64,000 nucleotides of DNA from Rutidosis leptorrhynchoides (lineage: Eukaryota > Streptophyta > Magnoliopsida > Asterales > Asteraceae): assembly GCF_046630445.1 (NCBI RefSeq), contig NC_092341.1, positions 27,604,001 to 27,668,000 on the forward strand. Reading direction: 5' to 3'. Positions within the stretch are counted from its first letter, which is position 1. Every line of letters begins with the position of its first letter. Of this stretch, positions 1 to 10,043 are shown in pieces. The notes below the pieces were generated by a model. The model was given only the letters and a program-made list of their open reading frames with translations, made no database searches and was not told where the DNA came from. The position numbers were made by a program, and so were the translations under genes.

Positions 1-294
1 TGTAAAGCTAAAAGTGCCTAAAAACAGGTTTGTAATATCATTATCGGCATTTATGTACTTCTAACAACATAAGTACAAGAAAACTTTAGAAATACTACTA
101 TAGCAAAAGAATCCATTCAGTCATATAAAAAATGTCACAACTAATAAAACAGAATAAAATAAAACTTGATTTCATTAAGTATTTGGGTAACATGAAATGT
201 AAATCAACGTAACCACCATTAGGTAAAAGGAAATCAAACAAACATTAAATCAAACAAAATTATTGAACGAAAGATGAGCTGAGCGCGCATGTTT
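1..294. other. 3' flank of F-box gene copy 1, duplicated elsewhere in the window
   Basis: AT-rich non-coding DNA downstream of the minus-strand F-box gene. The same sequence recurs, diverged, at 35769-35812 and about 36598-36865 beside the second F-box copy, so the duplicated block includes the 3' flank. No gene or RNA is seen here. Confidence 0.7.
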
Positions 295-1839
295 CTAGAG
301 GGAGCACCAGTTTAGTTTCAACTCAAGAGTATAGCACCTGTCAATTTTAACTAGACTAGTGTCAGTTAGATGTTCCCACTTATTGTTATCTGAATTTTTG
401 AACTCGATATGTTTCAGTTCCAACGTTTTCCTTTTCAACAATTCACTTGTTAAGCTACTGTATTTTTTACGTACAGCAGCTGTTATGTAATTGGGATGGC
501 AAATTGTAAACAGTGCATCTAAATATGAAGGGTGGAGCCAACCATCAGATGAAAACGATAGTTTGTGCACGTTTTTAGCCGGAAATGGGAACCGTATTTT
601 GAGATCATCAATATCCATGTCCAGTGCATTTTGATCATAATAAGTATGAAATTTTATTCCAATGTCAAACTCGCTTGAAAAATCGAGTAATTCCCTCATG
701 TTATAAAGACGATGATTATCCGTGGGCGTCCCTAAGTCGAGAAGATCAAGCTGAATTTTTCCCGGAGTAGTATGATTTTGAAACGAGAGATTAGGAATAA
801 TTGTGGGGCAACCGTAAATCAAATGACATAATTTAGGAGCAGAAACTTGTACGTCGTCGATCCGCTCGTATTCAAAGAAGATTATGGTCAGTTTTTTCAA
901 TGACGCACTTGTAATATCCAACTTTTCCGGACACCAGGAACTAAATTCAAGCTTTAAATTCTCAAGAAAATGTAATTTCGATTTGATGTTATCAAAAAAT
1001 GCAACATCTAGGATCACGTCAAATAAACTTAACTTTGTCACTCTACTTATTGAATCAATCTTGAATGTCCTGGGATTGCCACAACACTTGTACCCAAAAG
1101 TTTCAAGGTTAGGGACATCATCAACTTCCAAAGTTTTATATTCTTCTTCGGATGATACTAATTTTAACTTTTGAAGATAACGCAGATTTTTTATCTTGAT
1201 ATTCGTCAAACCAGTGCAAAATAAAAGGTGTATCTCCTCAAGTAATGTACAAGTGGAGAATAAGCTATTAAGTACCTTGTCACTTATCTTCACACTGTAC
1301 AACGTGAGTATTCTCAATGACACACAGTTAATCACACGATTTCGAGTCACCGAAACAATATCATCTCTATCTATGGTACCAAAACAATAAACTTCAAATA
1401 TGTGTAGATTTTCTCCGGAAAATATCTCATCTGTAAGTATAAACTCGCTACACCTAGAGTTATAGATTGTGAGGGAAAGCTCCTTAAGACATCTTTGGGT
1501 AGCAGCGGTTTGAATCCATTTATTAGCAAGGGAAGCCGACTGTTTGTTTTTGATTCTTATTCGGAGATCAAAAGTTTTAACTGGTATGTTGTATTTGTAA
1601 TACCTTGACATAGTTCTATCAATAAAGTGCATAGTTACACGATCATGAAACCTGAGGGTAGGGATGGTATTCCATGCGTGTCGCCATGACTTTGACAAAA
1701 CGCAAGTGCGAGCAGCTTCTTCTACCGGCAACAAAGATTGTATGAGGTGAACCAAATCCGTAACATCTTCTAATCTTCTCTTCACCTCCTTCATCTCCAG
1801 GTACCTAATTAGTGTTTCATTAATTAATAAAGATAACAA
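295..1839 (-). CDS. F-box/LRR-like protein (copy 1, intact)
   Basis: Single-exon open reading frame of 514 codons. Residues about 22-60 are a recognisable but degenerate F-box: the usual LPDD-type start is reduced to DVTDLV, followed by LLPVEEAARTCVLSKSWRH and a Trp/Thr-Leu-rich stretch. The rest is an irregular leucine-rich repeat region (patterns such as LKELSL, LRILTL, LQKLKL, LENLKL, LKKLTI) ending in a C-terminal block with KHIEFK. F-box proteins of this class are substrate adaptors of SCF ubiquitin ligases: the F-box binds a SKP1-like protein and the LRRs bind the target; the target is unknown here. A second Met at residue 16 (position 1794) is an equally plausible start because it precedes the F-box directly. 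A broken paralogue lies at 36866-37344 and 58584-59824. A young Copia element begins about 280 bp upstream of the start codon and may affect expression. Confidence 0.8.
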   Translation of the reverse strand: MLSLLINETLIRYLEMKEVKRRLEDVTDLVHLIQSLLPVEEAARTCVLSKSWRHAWNTIPTLRFHDRVTMHFIDRTMSRYYKYNIPVKTFDLRIRIKNKQSASLANKWIQTAATQRCLKELSLTIYNSRCSEFILTDEIFSGENLHIFEVYCFGTIDRDDIVSVTRNRVINCVSLRILTLYSVKISDKVLNSLFSTCTLLEEIHLLFCTGLTNIKIKNLRYLQKLKLVSSEEEYKTLEVDDVPNLETFGYKCCGNPRTFKIDSISRVTKLSLFDVILDVAFFDNIKSKLHFLENLKLEFSSWCPEKLDITSASLKKLTIIFFEYERIDDVQVSAPKLCHLIYGCPTIIPNLSFQNHTTPGKIQLDLLDLGTPTDNHRLYNMRELLDFSSEFDIGIKFHTYYDQNALDMDIDDLKIRFPFPAKNVHKLSFSSDGWLHPSYLDALFTICHPNYITAAVRKKYSSLTSELLKRKTLELKHIEFKNSDNNKWEHLTDTSLVKIDRCYTLELKLNWCSL

Positions 1840-2110
1840 TTGATTAAAAATTGGTTTTTATAACTGTTCCTTTGCTTACATTTCAAATTCTTAAGATTAC
1901 ATAAAAGTAGAGGCAACAACTAATAATTTGACCCAACCACCATGACACGTTTGGGTCCAGACCCATTTAACCTTTACCCAACCCACCTGTTTTGCCAGAT
2001 CTATTAACAACTAATCACAGTTACAGAATTCACAATTATATATAGTCCTTTGTTATATGTCAATCACGTTAAATTTTTACCTTAAAATTGATCACTCAAA
2101 AAACGCAGAT
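1840..2110. promoter_or_regulatory. Upstream region of F-box gene copy 1
   Basis: Non-coding AT-rich stretch between the F-box start codon and the Copia insertion site; on position alone it should hold the F-box promoter (minus strand). I cannot point to a confident TATA box or other element. The original upstream sequence resumes after the Copia element at 7654. Confidence 0.35.
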
Positions 2111-2115
2111 ATATA

Positions 2116-2869
2116 TGTTGGGCTTATTATTTTGTTTCCATTTATGTGAAAGTAATGGCCCAAGCCCAACAAAAATAGGCCCAAATGCTTGTTGACTTGG
2201 TCAAGCATTCTAGGCATTTTGAACTCCAAGTGCAGATCCATTTTTCATTAAGAGAGAGATCAGAGAGTTTTAAGAAAAAGGGAGAAAACCCCAATTTCCG
2301 TTTTTAGCTACAGCAGTCCATAAAAGAGACGATCCCCGGAGATCCGACCGTTGAATCTTCTTCGTTTTTGGGCTGTGTCTTCCTGACATCAGTGCCAACA
2401 TTTTCAACCGTTGAATTCGTCTAAAGAGGTCTGTAGCTCGTGATTTTGCTGCTGGAACAGAGAGCAGATTATTGGGTGACGAATTTCCTCTTTTGTCTTT
2501 AAATTGTTTCATATACTTGTTGATTATTGTTGTTCAAGAGTATGATGATGTTGTATGCCTCTAGTTGATCTAGAGAAGGATTATTGTATTGCTCTCTTTG
2601 TTGATGATAGTGGAATTTAAGTGGCTTACGAGTCCCGTGGTTTTTACTCTCGATTTTGAGGGGTTTTCCACGTAAAAAGTCTCGTGTGTATTGTGTGTGC
2701 TTATTTATTTCGTATTTACTGATTTGGGACAGAATTGGGACTGATTTGTGATGATTGTGGTATAGCTTGTTTGTTAGCATCCTCACGGGTTCATACGGGT
2801 CGGGAAAGTATTGGTCAAACGGGTTTGTTTCCGCTTTGTAGATTGTCCGTTGTGACTATTTTCCCATCA
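2116..2869 (+). repeat. 5' LTR of Copia element
   Basis: 754 bp, TG...CA ends, same length as the 3' copy. By family precedent it drives transcription of the element. It also lies head-on to the F-box gene's upstream region. Confidence 0.93.
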
Positions 2870-2871
2870 AA

Positions 2872-2887
2872 TTGGTATCAAGAGCTA
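2872..2887 (+). other. Primer-binding site of Copia element
   Basis: TTGGTATCAAGAGC begins three bases after the LTR. It matches the complement of plant initiator tRNA-Met (TGGTATCAGAGC) with one extra A, the usual primer for plant Copia elements. Confidence 0.75.
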
Positions 2888-2914
2888 GGTTATTTGATTT
2901 GACTTGTGTGAAAG

Positions 2915-5900
2915 ATGGAAGCTAATACAAGTAAAATGATTAGTTTAAATGGTTCAAATTATCATGTTTGGAAAGGCAAGATGGAGGATCTTCTTTATGT
3001 GAAAGATTATTATTTGCCTGTTTTTACTGAGGATAAACCTGAGGAAAAATCTGATGCTCAATGGAAAATTTTGCATAGACAAGTATGTGGGTATATTCGG
3101 CAGTGGGTTGATGATAATGTTGTGAATCATATTACTGGGGAGACTGATGCTAAAGCCTTATGGAAAAAGCTTGAGCAGTTATATGAGCGAAAGACTGGGA
3201 ATAACAAGTTGTTCTTAATTAAGCAGATGATGGCTTTGAAGTATCATGATGGGACTCCTATTACAGATCACCTAAATGCATATCAGGGTATTATAAATCA
3301 GCTTGCAGGTATGGGTATCAAGTTTGAGGATGAGATTCAGGGTCTCTGGTTACTTGGTACATTACCGGACTCTTGGGAGACTTTTAGGACATCTTTGTCC
3401 AACTCTGCACCGAATGGTACTATCACCATGGAATTGGCTAAGGGTAGTATTTTGAATGAAGAGATGAGAAGAAAGTCACAAGGTTCCTCTTCACAGTCAG
3501 ATATCTTGGTCACAGAAACGCGGGGGAGAAGTCATAGTAGAGGTCAGGGTAAAAGAGGCAATCATCGTAGCAGCTCACGCAAAGGTAAATTTGCTAATGT
3601 TGAGTGTTATAATTGTCATGAAAAGGGGCACACAAAGTGGTATTGTCCAAAGTTGAAGAATGAGAAGAAAAAGGCATATGACAAGAATAAACAAAAGAAA
3701 AGTGATGGTGGTGATGATGATAAGGTTGAAGTTAACGCTATCACAGATGAGTTCTTTGTTTGTATTGATTATGATATGATCAATCTTACTCATGATGACA
3801 CGAGTTGGATTGTTGATAGTGGTGCTACATGTCATGTTGCAATTTGTAGAGATCACTTCTCATCTTACACTCCAGGTGACTATGGATTTGCTAGGATGGG
3901 TAATGCCGGGTTATCAAAGATCATTGGTATTGGAGATGTTTGTTTGAAATTTGACACGGGAATGGAGTTAGTTTTGCATAATGTAAAACATGTTCCGGAT
4001 ATGAGACTTAATGTTATTTCAACAGGCATTCTTGATGATGATGGTTATTATAACGGTTTTGGTAATGGTATTTGGAAACTAACTCTCGGTTCTATGATAG
4101 TGGGAAGAGGCAAGAAAGACTCAAGATTATACATCACGCGTCCTAAGATCATCCAGAACATTGTTAACGCAGTGGACAATGTTGATTCTACTGAGTTGTG
4201 GCATAAAAGACTTGGCCACATGAGTGAAAAGGGGATGTCTATCTTGTTCAAGAAGAATGTGTTGTCGGGTGTTAGTGGTATTGATTTGAGTAAGTGTTCT
4301 CACTGTTTGGCAGGGAAACAAACCAGAGTTGCGTTTAAGAGTCATTCTCCTTTTCGAATGGAGAACATACTTGATCTAGTTCATTCGGATGTTTGTGGGC
4401 CTATGAAGACTAGGACACTTGGTGGATGTTCCTACTTTGTTACGTTCATCGATGATCATTCCAGGAAGGTGTGGGTTTATACCTTAAAGTCAAAGGATCA
4501 AGTATTGGAAAAGTTTAAGGAATTTCATACACTAGTTGAAAGGCAAACGGGGAAGAAACTCAAGTGTATTCGGACTGATAATGGCGGTGAATACATTGGC
4601 AGATTTGATGCTTATTGTAAGGAGAATGGTATTCGACATCAAAAGACTCCACCAAAGACACCTCAGTTGAATGGCTTAGCAGAGAGGATGAACAGAACTT
4701 TGGTTGAGAGAGTTAGATGTTTGCTTTCACATGCAGGGTTGTCCGATTCCTTTTGGGGTGAGGCTTTAAATACGGCAGTTCATATTATTAATCTAACCCC
4801 TTGTGTTCCTTTGCATTTTGATGTTCCTAACAGGGTTTGGAGCGGCAAAGATGTTTCTTACCGTCATTTACGAGTTTTTGGATGTAAAGCTTTTGTTCAT
4901 GTTCCCAAAGATGAGAGGTCAAAGCTTGATATGAAGACTAAGCCATGTGTTTTCCTCGGCTATGGTGAAGATGATTTTGGGTACAGGTTATATGATCCAG
5001 TTCAGAAGAAACTTGTACGAAGTCGAGATGTTGTTTTTACAGAAGATCAGATGTTAAAAGATGTTGAGAAGACAGATTTAGTTCCTCAACCTAGTACTGA
5101 TCTTGTTGATTTGGATCCAGTTACTCCACAACATGTTGGAGATGATGTTCAGAATGATGAACATGGTACTGATGTTGGTGATGCTCCGGAGCAGGTAGAG
5201 ATTCCAGTACCAGATGTGCCCCCATTTGTCCCACTTAGGCGGTCTACCCGAGACCGTCATCCTTCTGTTAGATATTCTGCTGATGAGTATGTATTAGTTA
5301 CTGATGGGGGAGAGCCAGAATGTTATTCAGAAGCAATGAAAGATGAGCATAAGAAAGAGTGGGGTGAAGCTATGCAAGATGAGATGAATTCCTTGCATGA
5401 GAACAATACTTATGAGCTGGTGAAGTTACCTAAAGGCAAGAGAGCTTTGAGAAACAAATGGGTATTCAAAGTGAAGACAGATGAGCTTACTTCACAACCA
5501 AGGTACAAAGCTAGGTTAGTCGTTAAAGGATTCAGCCAGAAAAAGGGTATTGATTTTGATGAGATTTTCTCACCGGTTGTGAAGATGGGATCTATTCGAG
5601 TGGTTCTTGGATTAGCTGCTAGTCTTGATCTTGAGGTTGAACAGATGGATGTCAAGACTGCTTTTCTTCACAGTGATTTGGATAAGGAAATCTACATGAT
5701 GCAACCTGAAGGTTTTCGGGTTAAGGGTAAAGAAAATTATGTTTGTAGACTTCAGAAAAGTTTATATGGGTTGAAGCAAGCACCGAGACAGTGGTATAAG
5801 AAGTTTGAGTCGGTTATAGGAAAGCAAGGCTACCAAAAGACAACTTCAGATCATTGTGTTTTCTTTCAGAGGTTTGGTGATGATGATTTCATCATATTGT

Positions 5901-6877
5901 TGTTATACGTTGATGATATGTTGATTGTTGGTAAAAATATTAAAAGAATTGCGCAGTTGAAGCGAGAATTGAGCAAGTCTTTTGCTATGAAAGACTTGGG
6001 GCCAGCAAAACAGATTCTTGGCATTCGGATTTCTAGAGATAGAGGTGCTAAGACGTTACATATATCACAAGAGCAATACATTGAAAAGGTGCTAAGTAGA
6101 TTCAACATGAAGAATGCTAAAGTGGTTAGTTCCCCTCTTACAAACAACTTTAAGCTAACAGAAAGAGATTGTCCTACGTCAAAGGAGGATGTTGAGGAGA
6201 TGGATATAGTTCCATATGCGTCAGCAGTTGGTAGCTTGATGTATGCTATGGTGTGTACTAGGCCTGATATAGCTCATGCGGTAGGTGTTGTTAGTCGGTT
6301 TATGTCAAATCCGGGTAAGAAGCATTGGGAAGCGGTTAAATGGATTATGAGATACTTACGAGGTACTTCAAAGTTAGGTATCACATTCGGAAATAGAGAG
6401 CCGATGCTTGTTGGTTATACAGACTCAGATATGGCAGGAAACAAAGATAACATGAAATCCACTTCTGGATATTTGATGACTTTCGCAGGGGGAGCAGTTT
6501 CATGGCAATCAAGGTTACAAAAGTGTGTTGCATTGTCTACGACCGAGGCTGAGTATATGGCAGCAACAGAAGCGTGCAAAGAACTATTGTGGATGAAAAG
6601 GTTTCTACAAGACCTTGGGTTTAAGCAATCACGATATGTGGTTCTTTGTGATAATGAGAGTGCGATTCATTTGGCTAAAAATTCTATGTATCATAAGCGG
6701 ACAAAACATATAGATGTGCGGTATCATCGGATTAGAGAACGTCTTGAAGATGGTTTGTTTGAACTTGATAAAGTTCATACCGATGATAATGGTTCCGACA
6801 TGTTCACAAAGGCTTTAGCAAGTGAGAAGCTCAAGGTATGTTGCTCGATCGCCGGGATGGCGAACTCTTCCACATAA
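2915..6877 (+). CDS. Copia gag-pol polyprotein, uninterrupted (1320 aa)
   Basis: The single reading frame encodes all retrotransposition proteins, close in length to other plant Copia polyproteins such as the Tnt1 type. Order: Gag region (about residues 5-200); CCHC zinc knuckle CYNCHEKGHTKWYC at 231-244; aspartic protease motif WIVDSGA with Asp301; GAG-pre-integrase His/Cys region beginning LWHKRLGHMS; integrase core with HSDVCGP (Asp492), RTDNGGEY (Asp555) and a Glu about 35 residues later in NGLAERMN; reverse transcriptase with YVDD at 998-1001; RNase H with YTDSDMAG and STTEAEYMA. No stop or frameshift is present and every catalytic motif I looked for is there. With near-identical LTRs this suggests an autonomous element. 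Lineage looks Tork/Tnt1-like by overall style; that assignment is recall. Confidence 0.95.
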   Translation: MEANTSKMISLNGSNYHVWKGKMEDLLYVKDYYLPVFTEDKPEEKSDAQWKILHRQVCGYIRQWVDDNVVNHITGETDAKALWKKLEQLYERKTGNNKLFLIKQMMALKYHDGTPITDHLNAYQGIINQLAGMGIKFEDEIQGLWLLGTLPDSWETFRTSLSNSAPNGTITMELAKGSILNEEMRRKSQGSSSQSDILVTETRGRSHSRGQGKRGNHRSSSRKGKFANVECYNCHEKGHTKWYCPKLKNEKKKAYDKNKQKKSDGGDDDKVEVNAITDEFFVCIDYDMINLTHDDTSWIVDSGATCHVAICRDHFSSYTPGDYGFARMGNAGLSKIIGIGDVCLKFDTGMELVLHNVKHVPDMRLNVISTGILDDDGYYNGFGNGIWKLTLGSMIVGRGKKDSRLYITRPKIIQNIVNAVDNVDSTELWHKRLGHMSEKGMSILFKKNVLSGVSGIDLSKCSHCLAGKQTRVAFKSHSPFRMENILDLVHSDVCGPMKTRTLGGCSYFVTFIDDHSRKVWVYTLKSKDQVLEKFKEFHTLVERQTGKKLKCIRTDNGGEYIGRFDAYCKENGIRHQKTPPKTPQLNGLAERMNRTLVERVRCLLSHAGLSDSFWGEALNTAVHIINLTPCVPLHFDVPNRVWSGKDVSYRHLRVFGCKAFVHVPKDERSKLDMKTKPCVFLGYGEDDFGYRLYDPVQKKLVRSRDVVFTEDQMLKDVEKTDLVPQPSTDLVDLDPVTPQHVGDDVQNDEHGTDVGDAPEQVEIPVPDVPPFVPLRRSTRDRHPSVRYSADEYVLVTDGGEPECYSEAMKDEHKKEWGEAMQDEMNSLHENNTYELVKLPKGKRALRNKWVFKVKTDELTSQPRYKARLVVKGFSQKKGIDFDEIFSPVVKMGSIRVVLGLAASLDLEVEQMDVKTAFLHSDLDKEIYMMQPEGFRVKGKENYVCRLQKSLYGLKQAPRQWYKKFESVIGKQGYQKTTSDHCVFFQRFGDDDFIILLLYVDDMLIVGKNIKRIAQLKRELSKSFAMKDLGPAKQILGIRISRDRGAKTLHISQEQYIEKVLSRFNMKNAKVVSSPLTNNFKLTERDCPTSKEDVEEMDIVPYASAVGSLMYAMVCTRPDIAHAVGVVSRFMSNPGKKHWEAVKWIMRYLRGTSKLGITFGNREPMLVGYTDSDMAGNKDNMKSTSGYLMTFAGGAVSWQSRLQKCVALSTTEAEYMAATEACKELLWMKRFLQDLGFKQSRYVVLCDNESAIHLAKNSMYHKRTKHIDVRYHRIRERLEDGLFELDKVHTDDNGSDMFTKALASEKLKVCCSIAGMANSST

Positions 6878-6894
6878 TTGGAAAGGGGGAGATT

Positions 6895-7648
6895 TGTTGG
6901 GCTTATTATTTTGTTTCCATTTATGTGAAAGTAATGGCCCAAGCCCAACAAAAATAGGCCCAAATGCTTGTTGACTTGGTCAAGCATTCTAGGCATTTTG
7001 AACTCCAAGTGCAGATCCATTTTTCATTAAGAGAGAGATCAGAGAGTTTTAAGAAAAAGGGAGAAAACCCCAATTTCCGTTTTTAGCTACAGCAGTCCAT
7101 AAAAGAGACGATCCCCGGAGATCCGACCGTTGAATCTTCTTCGTTTTTGGACTGTGTCTTCCTGACATCAGTGCCAACATTTTCAACCGTTGAATTCGTC
7201 TAAAGAGGTCTGTAGCTCGTGATTTTGCTGCTGGAACAGAGAGCAGATTATTGGGTGACGAATTTCCTCTTTTGTCTTTAAATTGTTTCATATACTTGTT
7301 GATTATTGTTGTTCAAGAGTATGATGATGTTGTATGCCTCTAGTTGATCTAGAGAAGGATTATTGTATTGCTCTCTTTGTTGATGATAGTGGAATTTAAG
7401 TGGCTTACGAGTCTCGTGGTTTTTACTCTCGATTTTGAGGGGTTTTCCACGTAAAAAGTCTCGTGTGTATTGTGTGTGCTTATTTATTTCGTATTTACTG
7501 ATTTGGGACAGAATTGGGACTGATTTGTGATGATTGTGGTATAGCTTGTTTGTTAGCATCCTCACGGGTTCATACGGGTCGGGAAAGTATTGGTCAAACG
7601 GGTTTGTTTCCGCTTTGTAGATTGTCCGTTGTGACTATTTTCCCATCA
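6895..7648 (+). repeat. 3' LTR of Copia element
   Basis: 754 bp. Compared with the 5' LTR by eye I find two substitutions, both G/A or C/T transitions (near 7151 and 7414). It provides the polyadenylation end of the transcript. Confidence 0.93.
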
Positions 7649-7653
7649 ATATA

Positions 7654-7877
7654 AACCAAAGGGTTTTGGCTTCAACCACGACAGATCAATCAATTATTCA
7701 AAATTAAATAATCAAACGTACCAATTTACATTCGGTTTAAGTTTTACTTAAGAATTACCTTAAAATAAATTAATCAAATAACGAACTTAACTAGCGTGAT
7801 CAATTTATTATAAGGATATGAAGTATAAATTAATACCTGCGAAAGATACTTACCGAAGAATACTTGACGACGACGAG
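7654..7877. other. Non-coding gap between Copia element and MULE
   Basis: AT-rich DNA continuing the original upstream flank of the F-box gene, interrupted only by the Copia insertion. No gene, repeat or RNA seen. Confidence 0.5.
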
Positions 7878-8040
7878 CTTGCGTCTTGCGAGCTTGCGAC
7901 CTTATCTGATCAGATGTTGGATTTTCAGATAAGATTTAGTAAGATTTAGTAAGATTTCTTAGATTTTGTCGGATAAGATTTTTACCCTATTTATAGTATG
8001 ACCCTGGAACTTTGATTTCACAGTCTCATAACAATTCCAA
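7878..8040 (+). repeat. Left terminal inverted repeat of MULE
   Basis: Matches the reverse complement of 30199-30351 with scattered mismatches and indels. The outermost bases CTTGCGTCTTGCGAGCTTGC belong to the CTTGCG/CGCAAG motif family that also fills the element's introns. Confidence 0.75.
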
Positions 8041-8180
8041 CCTTGTGCAATTCATTGATTAAAAGCACTTTAAGGTACTAATTTAAGCATTTTCTTCACT
8101 AATTTTAGTATTTATTATTTGTGTTAATGATGATTATTTTTAATTATTTTGTTATTTACAGTTAATCTCATTTAATATCC

Positions 8181-8960
8181 ATGGACAGAAGAGCTAGAGC
8201 TTCACACCGAGTTTCACAAGGAGAGTCAGAACAAGAAGTTGCTGAAAGACGACGACTATTAGCCGAACGTCCCATTCTTACTGGTCTTTACGTTGCTGCT
8301 CAAGGTAGTTTTTCTGCGTACTTGCGGGGAATAGATGCTGGAGCTTTTCTCTATCGAGATAATGAGTAATATCCCAAACTTGTTAGGGAATTTTATGCAA
8401 ACTATGTGTTTGATCCACGTAAATTGAAATGTGTTCATGTGAACATGTTTGGTTATTCCTACGATTGGACGTTGGAGGAGTTTGCTGAGAATCTTGGTAT
8501 TCCAGATGGAGATTTCAAGTTTTTCAGTCTTAGCAAGGATGTGAAAAATGTCCCGCGGTGGTCAGCTACAGGAAATTCATTCTCAGCTTCTAGTTTTGTT
8601 TTGAGACTATGTAAACCTTGTTTTCACATGCCAAACCGTGGTCCTGTCATTATCAGGGAAGAACATATTCAGGACCAGTATCAACAGATGATGACGGTCA
8701 TCAAGAGGAATGTCATGTTTTTAGATGATGCTGACGTGGAGCTATATGTAACTGAAGTTTTGATTTTGATGTGTTTGCTCGAACAAATCCCAATTAATCT
8801 GGCATATTTGGTTGCTAATCGGATGGCAGGATTGTCTGCAGCTGGTGGGAGAGGATTGCCCTATGGCATATTGTTGAACAACTTCTTTGCTGATGAAGAT
8901 GAGTTGGTGTATCCTTCTGATCGAGAAGTGTTGAATGCTGAGATTATGTATGCTGCTTAA
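8181..8960 (+). pseudogene. Plant transposon-associated domain protein, one in-frame stop
   Basis: One frame runs 259 codons from ATG at 8181 to the stop at 8958, broken only by TAA at 8367-8369 (after codon 62). Downstream it continues with motifs such as LVREFYAN, the pattern VNMFGYSYDWTLEEFAENLG and a C-terminal YLVANRMAG region. I recognise this as the kind of protein annotated in plants as 'putative plant transposon protein domain'; its biochemical role is unknown. A TTTACAG acceptor-like site at about 8160 hints at a 5' UTR intron. It lies just inside the left MULE end, ahead of the protease gene and on the same strand, so it is probably part of the element's cargo. Alternatively the two halves could be separate short genes, or the stop could be a sequencing error. 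Confidence 0.6.
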
Positions 8961-9110
8961 ATTTTATAATTGGGTTGATCATGTAATAAACTAGGTCGTA
9001 GGGCCTTTTGTACTACTTTGTTTTTGTATTTGGAGTATATCATTCAGGTTAATGAAATGGTATTTTAATTTTAGCCTATCTGTTTTATTGCTCCTTTTAA
9101 TCATACTATA

Positions 9111-9196
9111 CGCAAAGACGCAAATCTTACCTTGCGAATGGACGCAAGACGCAAAGTACGATTTCTTGCGACCTTGCGTCTTTGCGTCCTTGCGGT
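9111..9196. repeat. Hairpin repeat cluster (CGCAAG/CTTGCG), intergenic
   Basis: Alternating CGCAAAGACGCAA and CTTGCGACCTTGCG-type arms between the transposon-protein gene and the protease gene. Arms are self-complementary and can fold back. Same family as the clusters in the protease and transposase introns. Confidence 0.75.
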
Positions 9197-9338
9197 TGGT
9201 AATATTAGGTTATAAACCTATTTTCAGTATTCGCTTGACACACATACACATCCCCACACACAGAGAAGCAAAACACGACAAACCAATCCAAACGCAAATA
9301 CGCAAAGCTCCATCACCTTCTCTCTCGTTTGAACAGTA

Positions 9339-9616
9339 GATCGTAACCACCATCACCACCTCCACTACCACCAGTTGATCATCTTCACCACCGCCACCAC
9401 CACCACCTACCATCGTCTACATCACCACTACTCCCACCTACTCTTCTTCTGCTTCATTTCCCAACTAAGAAAGAAATCAAGATCGTAACCACCATCACCA
9501 CCTCCACTACTACCAGTTCATCGTCTTCACCACCACCACCACGTACCATCGTCTACATTACCACCACGTCACCATCGCCTTCATCTGCTTCATTTCACAA
9601 CTAAGAAAGAAATCAA
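9339..9616 (+). repeat. Tandem duplication in the 5' UTR of the protease gene
   Basis: Unit 1 (9339-9480, 142 bp) and unit 2 (9481-9616, 136 bp) both start GATCGTAACCACCATCACC and end AAGAAAGAAATCAA. They are rich in CAC/CAT/CTC triplets, like a plant 5' leader. The pair ends just before the ATG at 9635. Confidence 0.8.
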
Positions 9617-9893
9617 GAAATCAACCTAATAACAATGGCAAATCCACAAGTTAGTTCTTCTTTCACTCTATTTGAGAGTAATGGGAGTTGTATATATATA
9701 TTTCATATATTCATATATAAAATGTGAAAACGTGCACATCAAGTGTTCGATGAAATGTCTCTATGATAATCATCAACATTTAACAGAATACTTGCTTTTT
9801 TTTTTTAATAATGGGGTATAGATTATCTCTTGTTTTGTATAGTTATTTGGTGAAACAACAATTTTTTGCTCGTCAAATTAACTTGACTGTCCA

Positions 9894-10007
9894 GGCGCAA
9901 GGATCATTTTGCGTCCTTGCGTTCCGGACACAATGTAGTCGCAAGACCAAATTTGCGACCTTGCGTCCAAATGTTTTAACACGCAAGACCAATCTTGCGC
10001 CTTTGTG
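9894..10007. repeat. Hairpin repeat cluster in protease intron 1
   Basis: Several GGCGCAAGG...TTGCGTCCTTGCG, GTCGCAAG...TTGCGACCTTGCG and CGCAAG...CTTGCG pairs, wholly inside intron 1 (9650-10043). Confidence 0.8.
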
Positions 10008-10043
10008 TATCCTATGCTGATGTTGTTATTCTTAATTTTACAG

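Larger units (their letters stand above)
2116..7648 (+). mobile_element. Complete Copia LTR retrotransposon, young
   Basis: Bounded by 754-bp LTRs starting TGTTGGGC and ending CCCATCA. The 5-bp target duplication ATATA is present at 2111-2115 and 7649-7653. A primer-binding site resembling the 3' end of initiator tRNA-Met (TTGGTATCAAGAGC) begins about 2872, and a polypurine tract (GGAAAGGGGGAGA) lies at 6880-6892, just before the 3' LTR. One open reading frame fills the interior. The two LTRs appear to differ at only two bases, so the insertion is recent and the element may still be able to move. Confidence 0.95.

Noticed and set aside
2270..2786. Two minus-strand readings (80 and 95 codons) inside the Copia LTR, repeated at 7049-7565
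   Set aside because: They are antisense readings of the LTR present in both copies; no domain and no independent evidence of coding.
7869..7877. GACGACGAG as the left 9-bp target duplication of the MULE
   Set aside because: The sequence right of 30351 is GACGCAAAC, which matches only in the first four bases.
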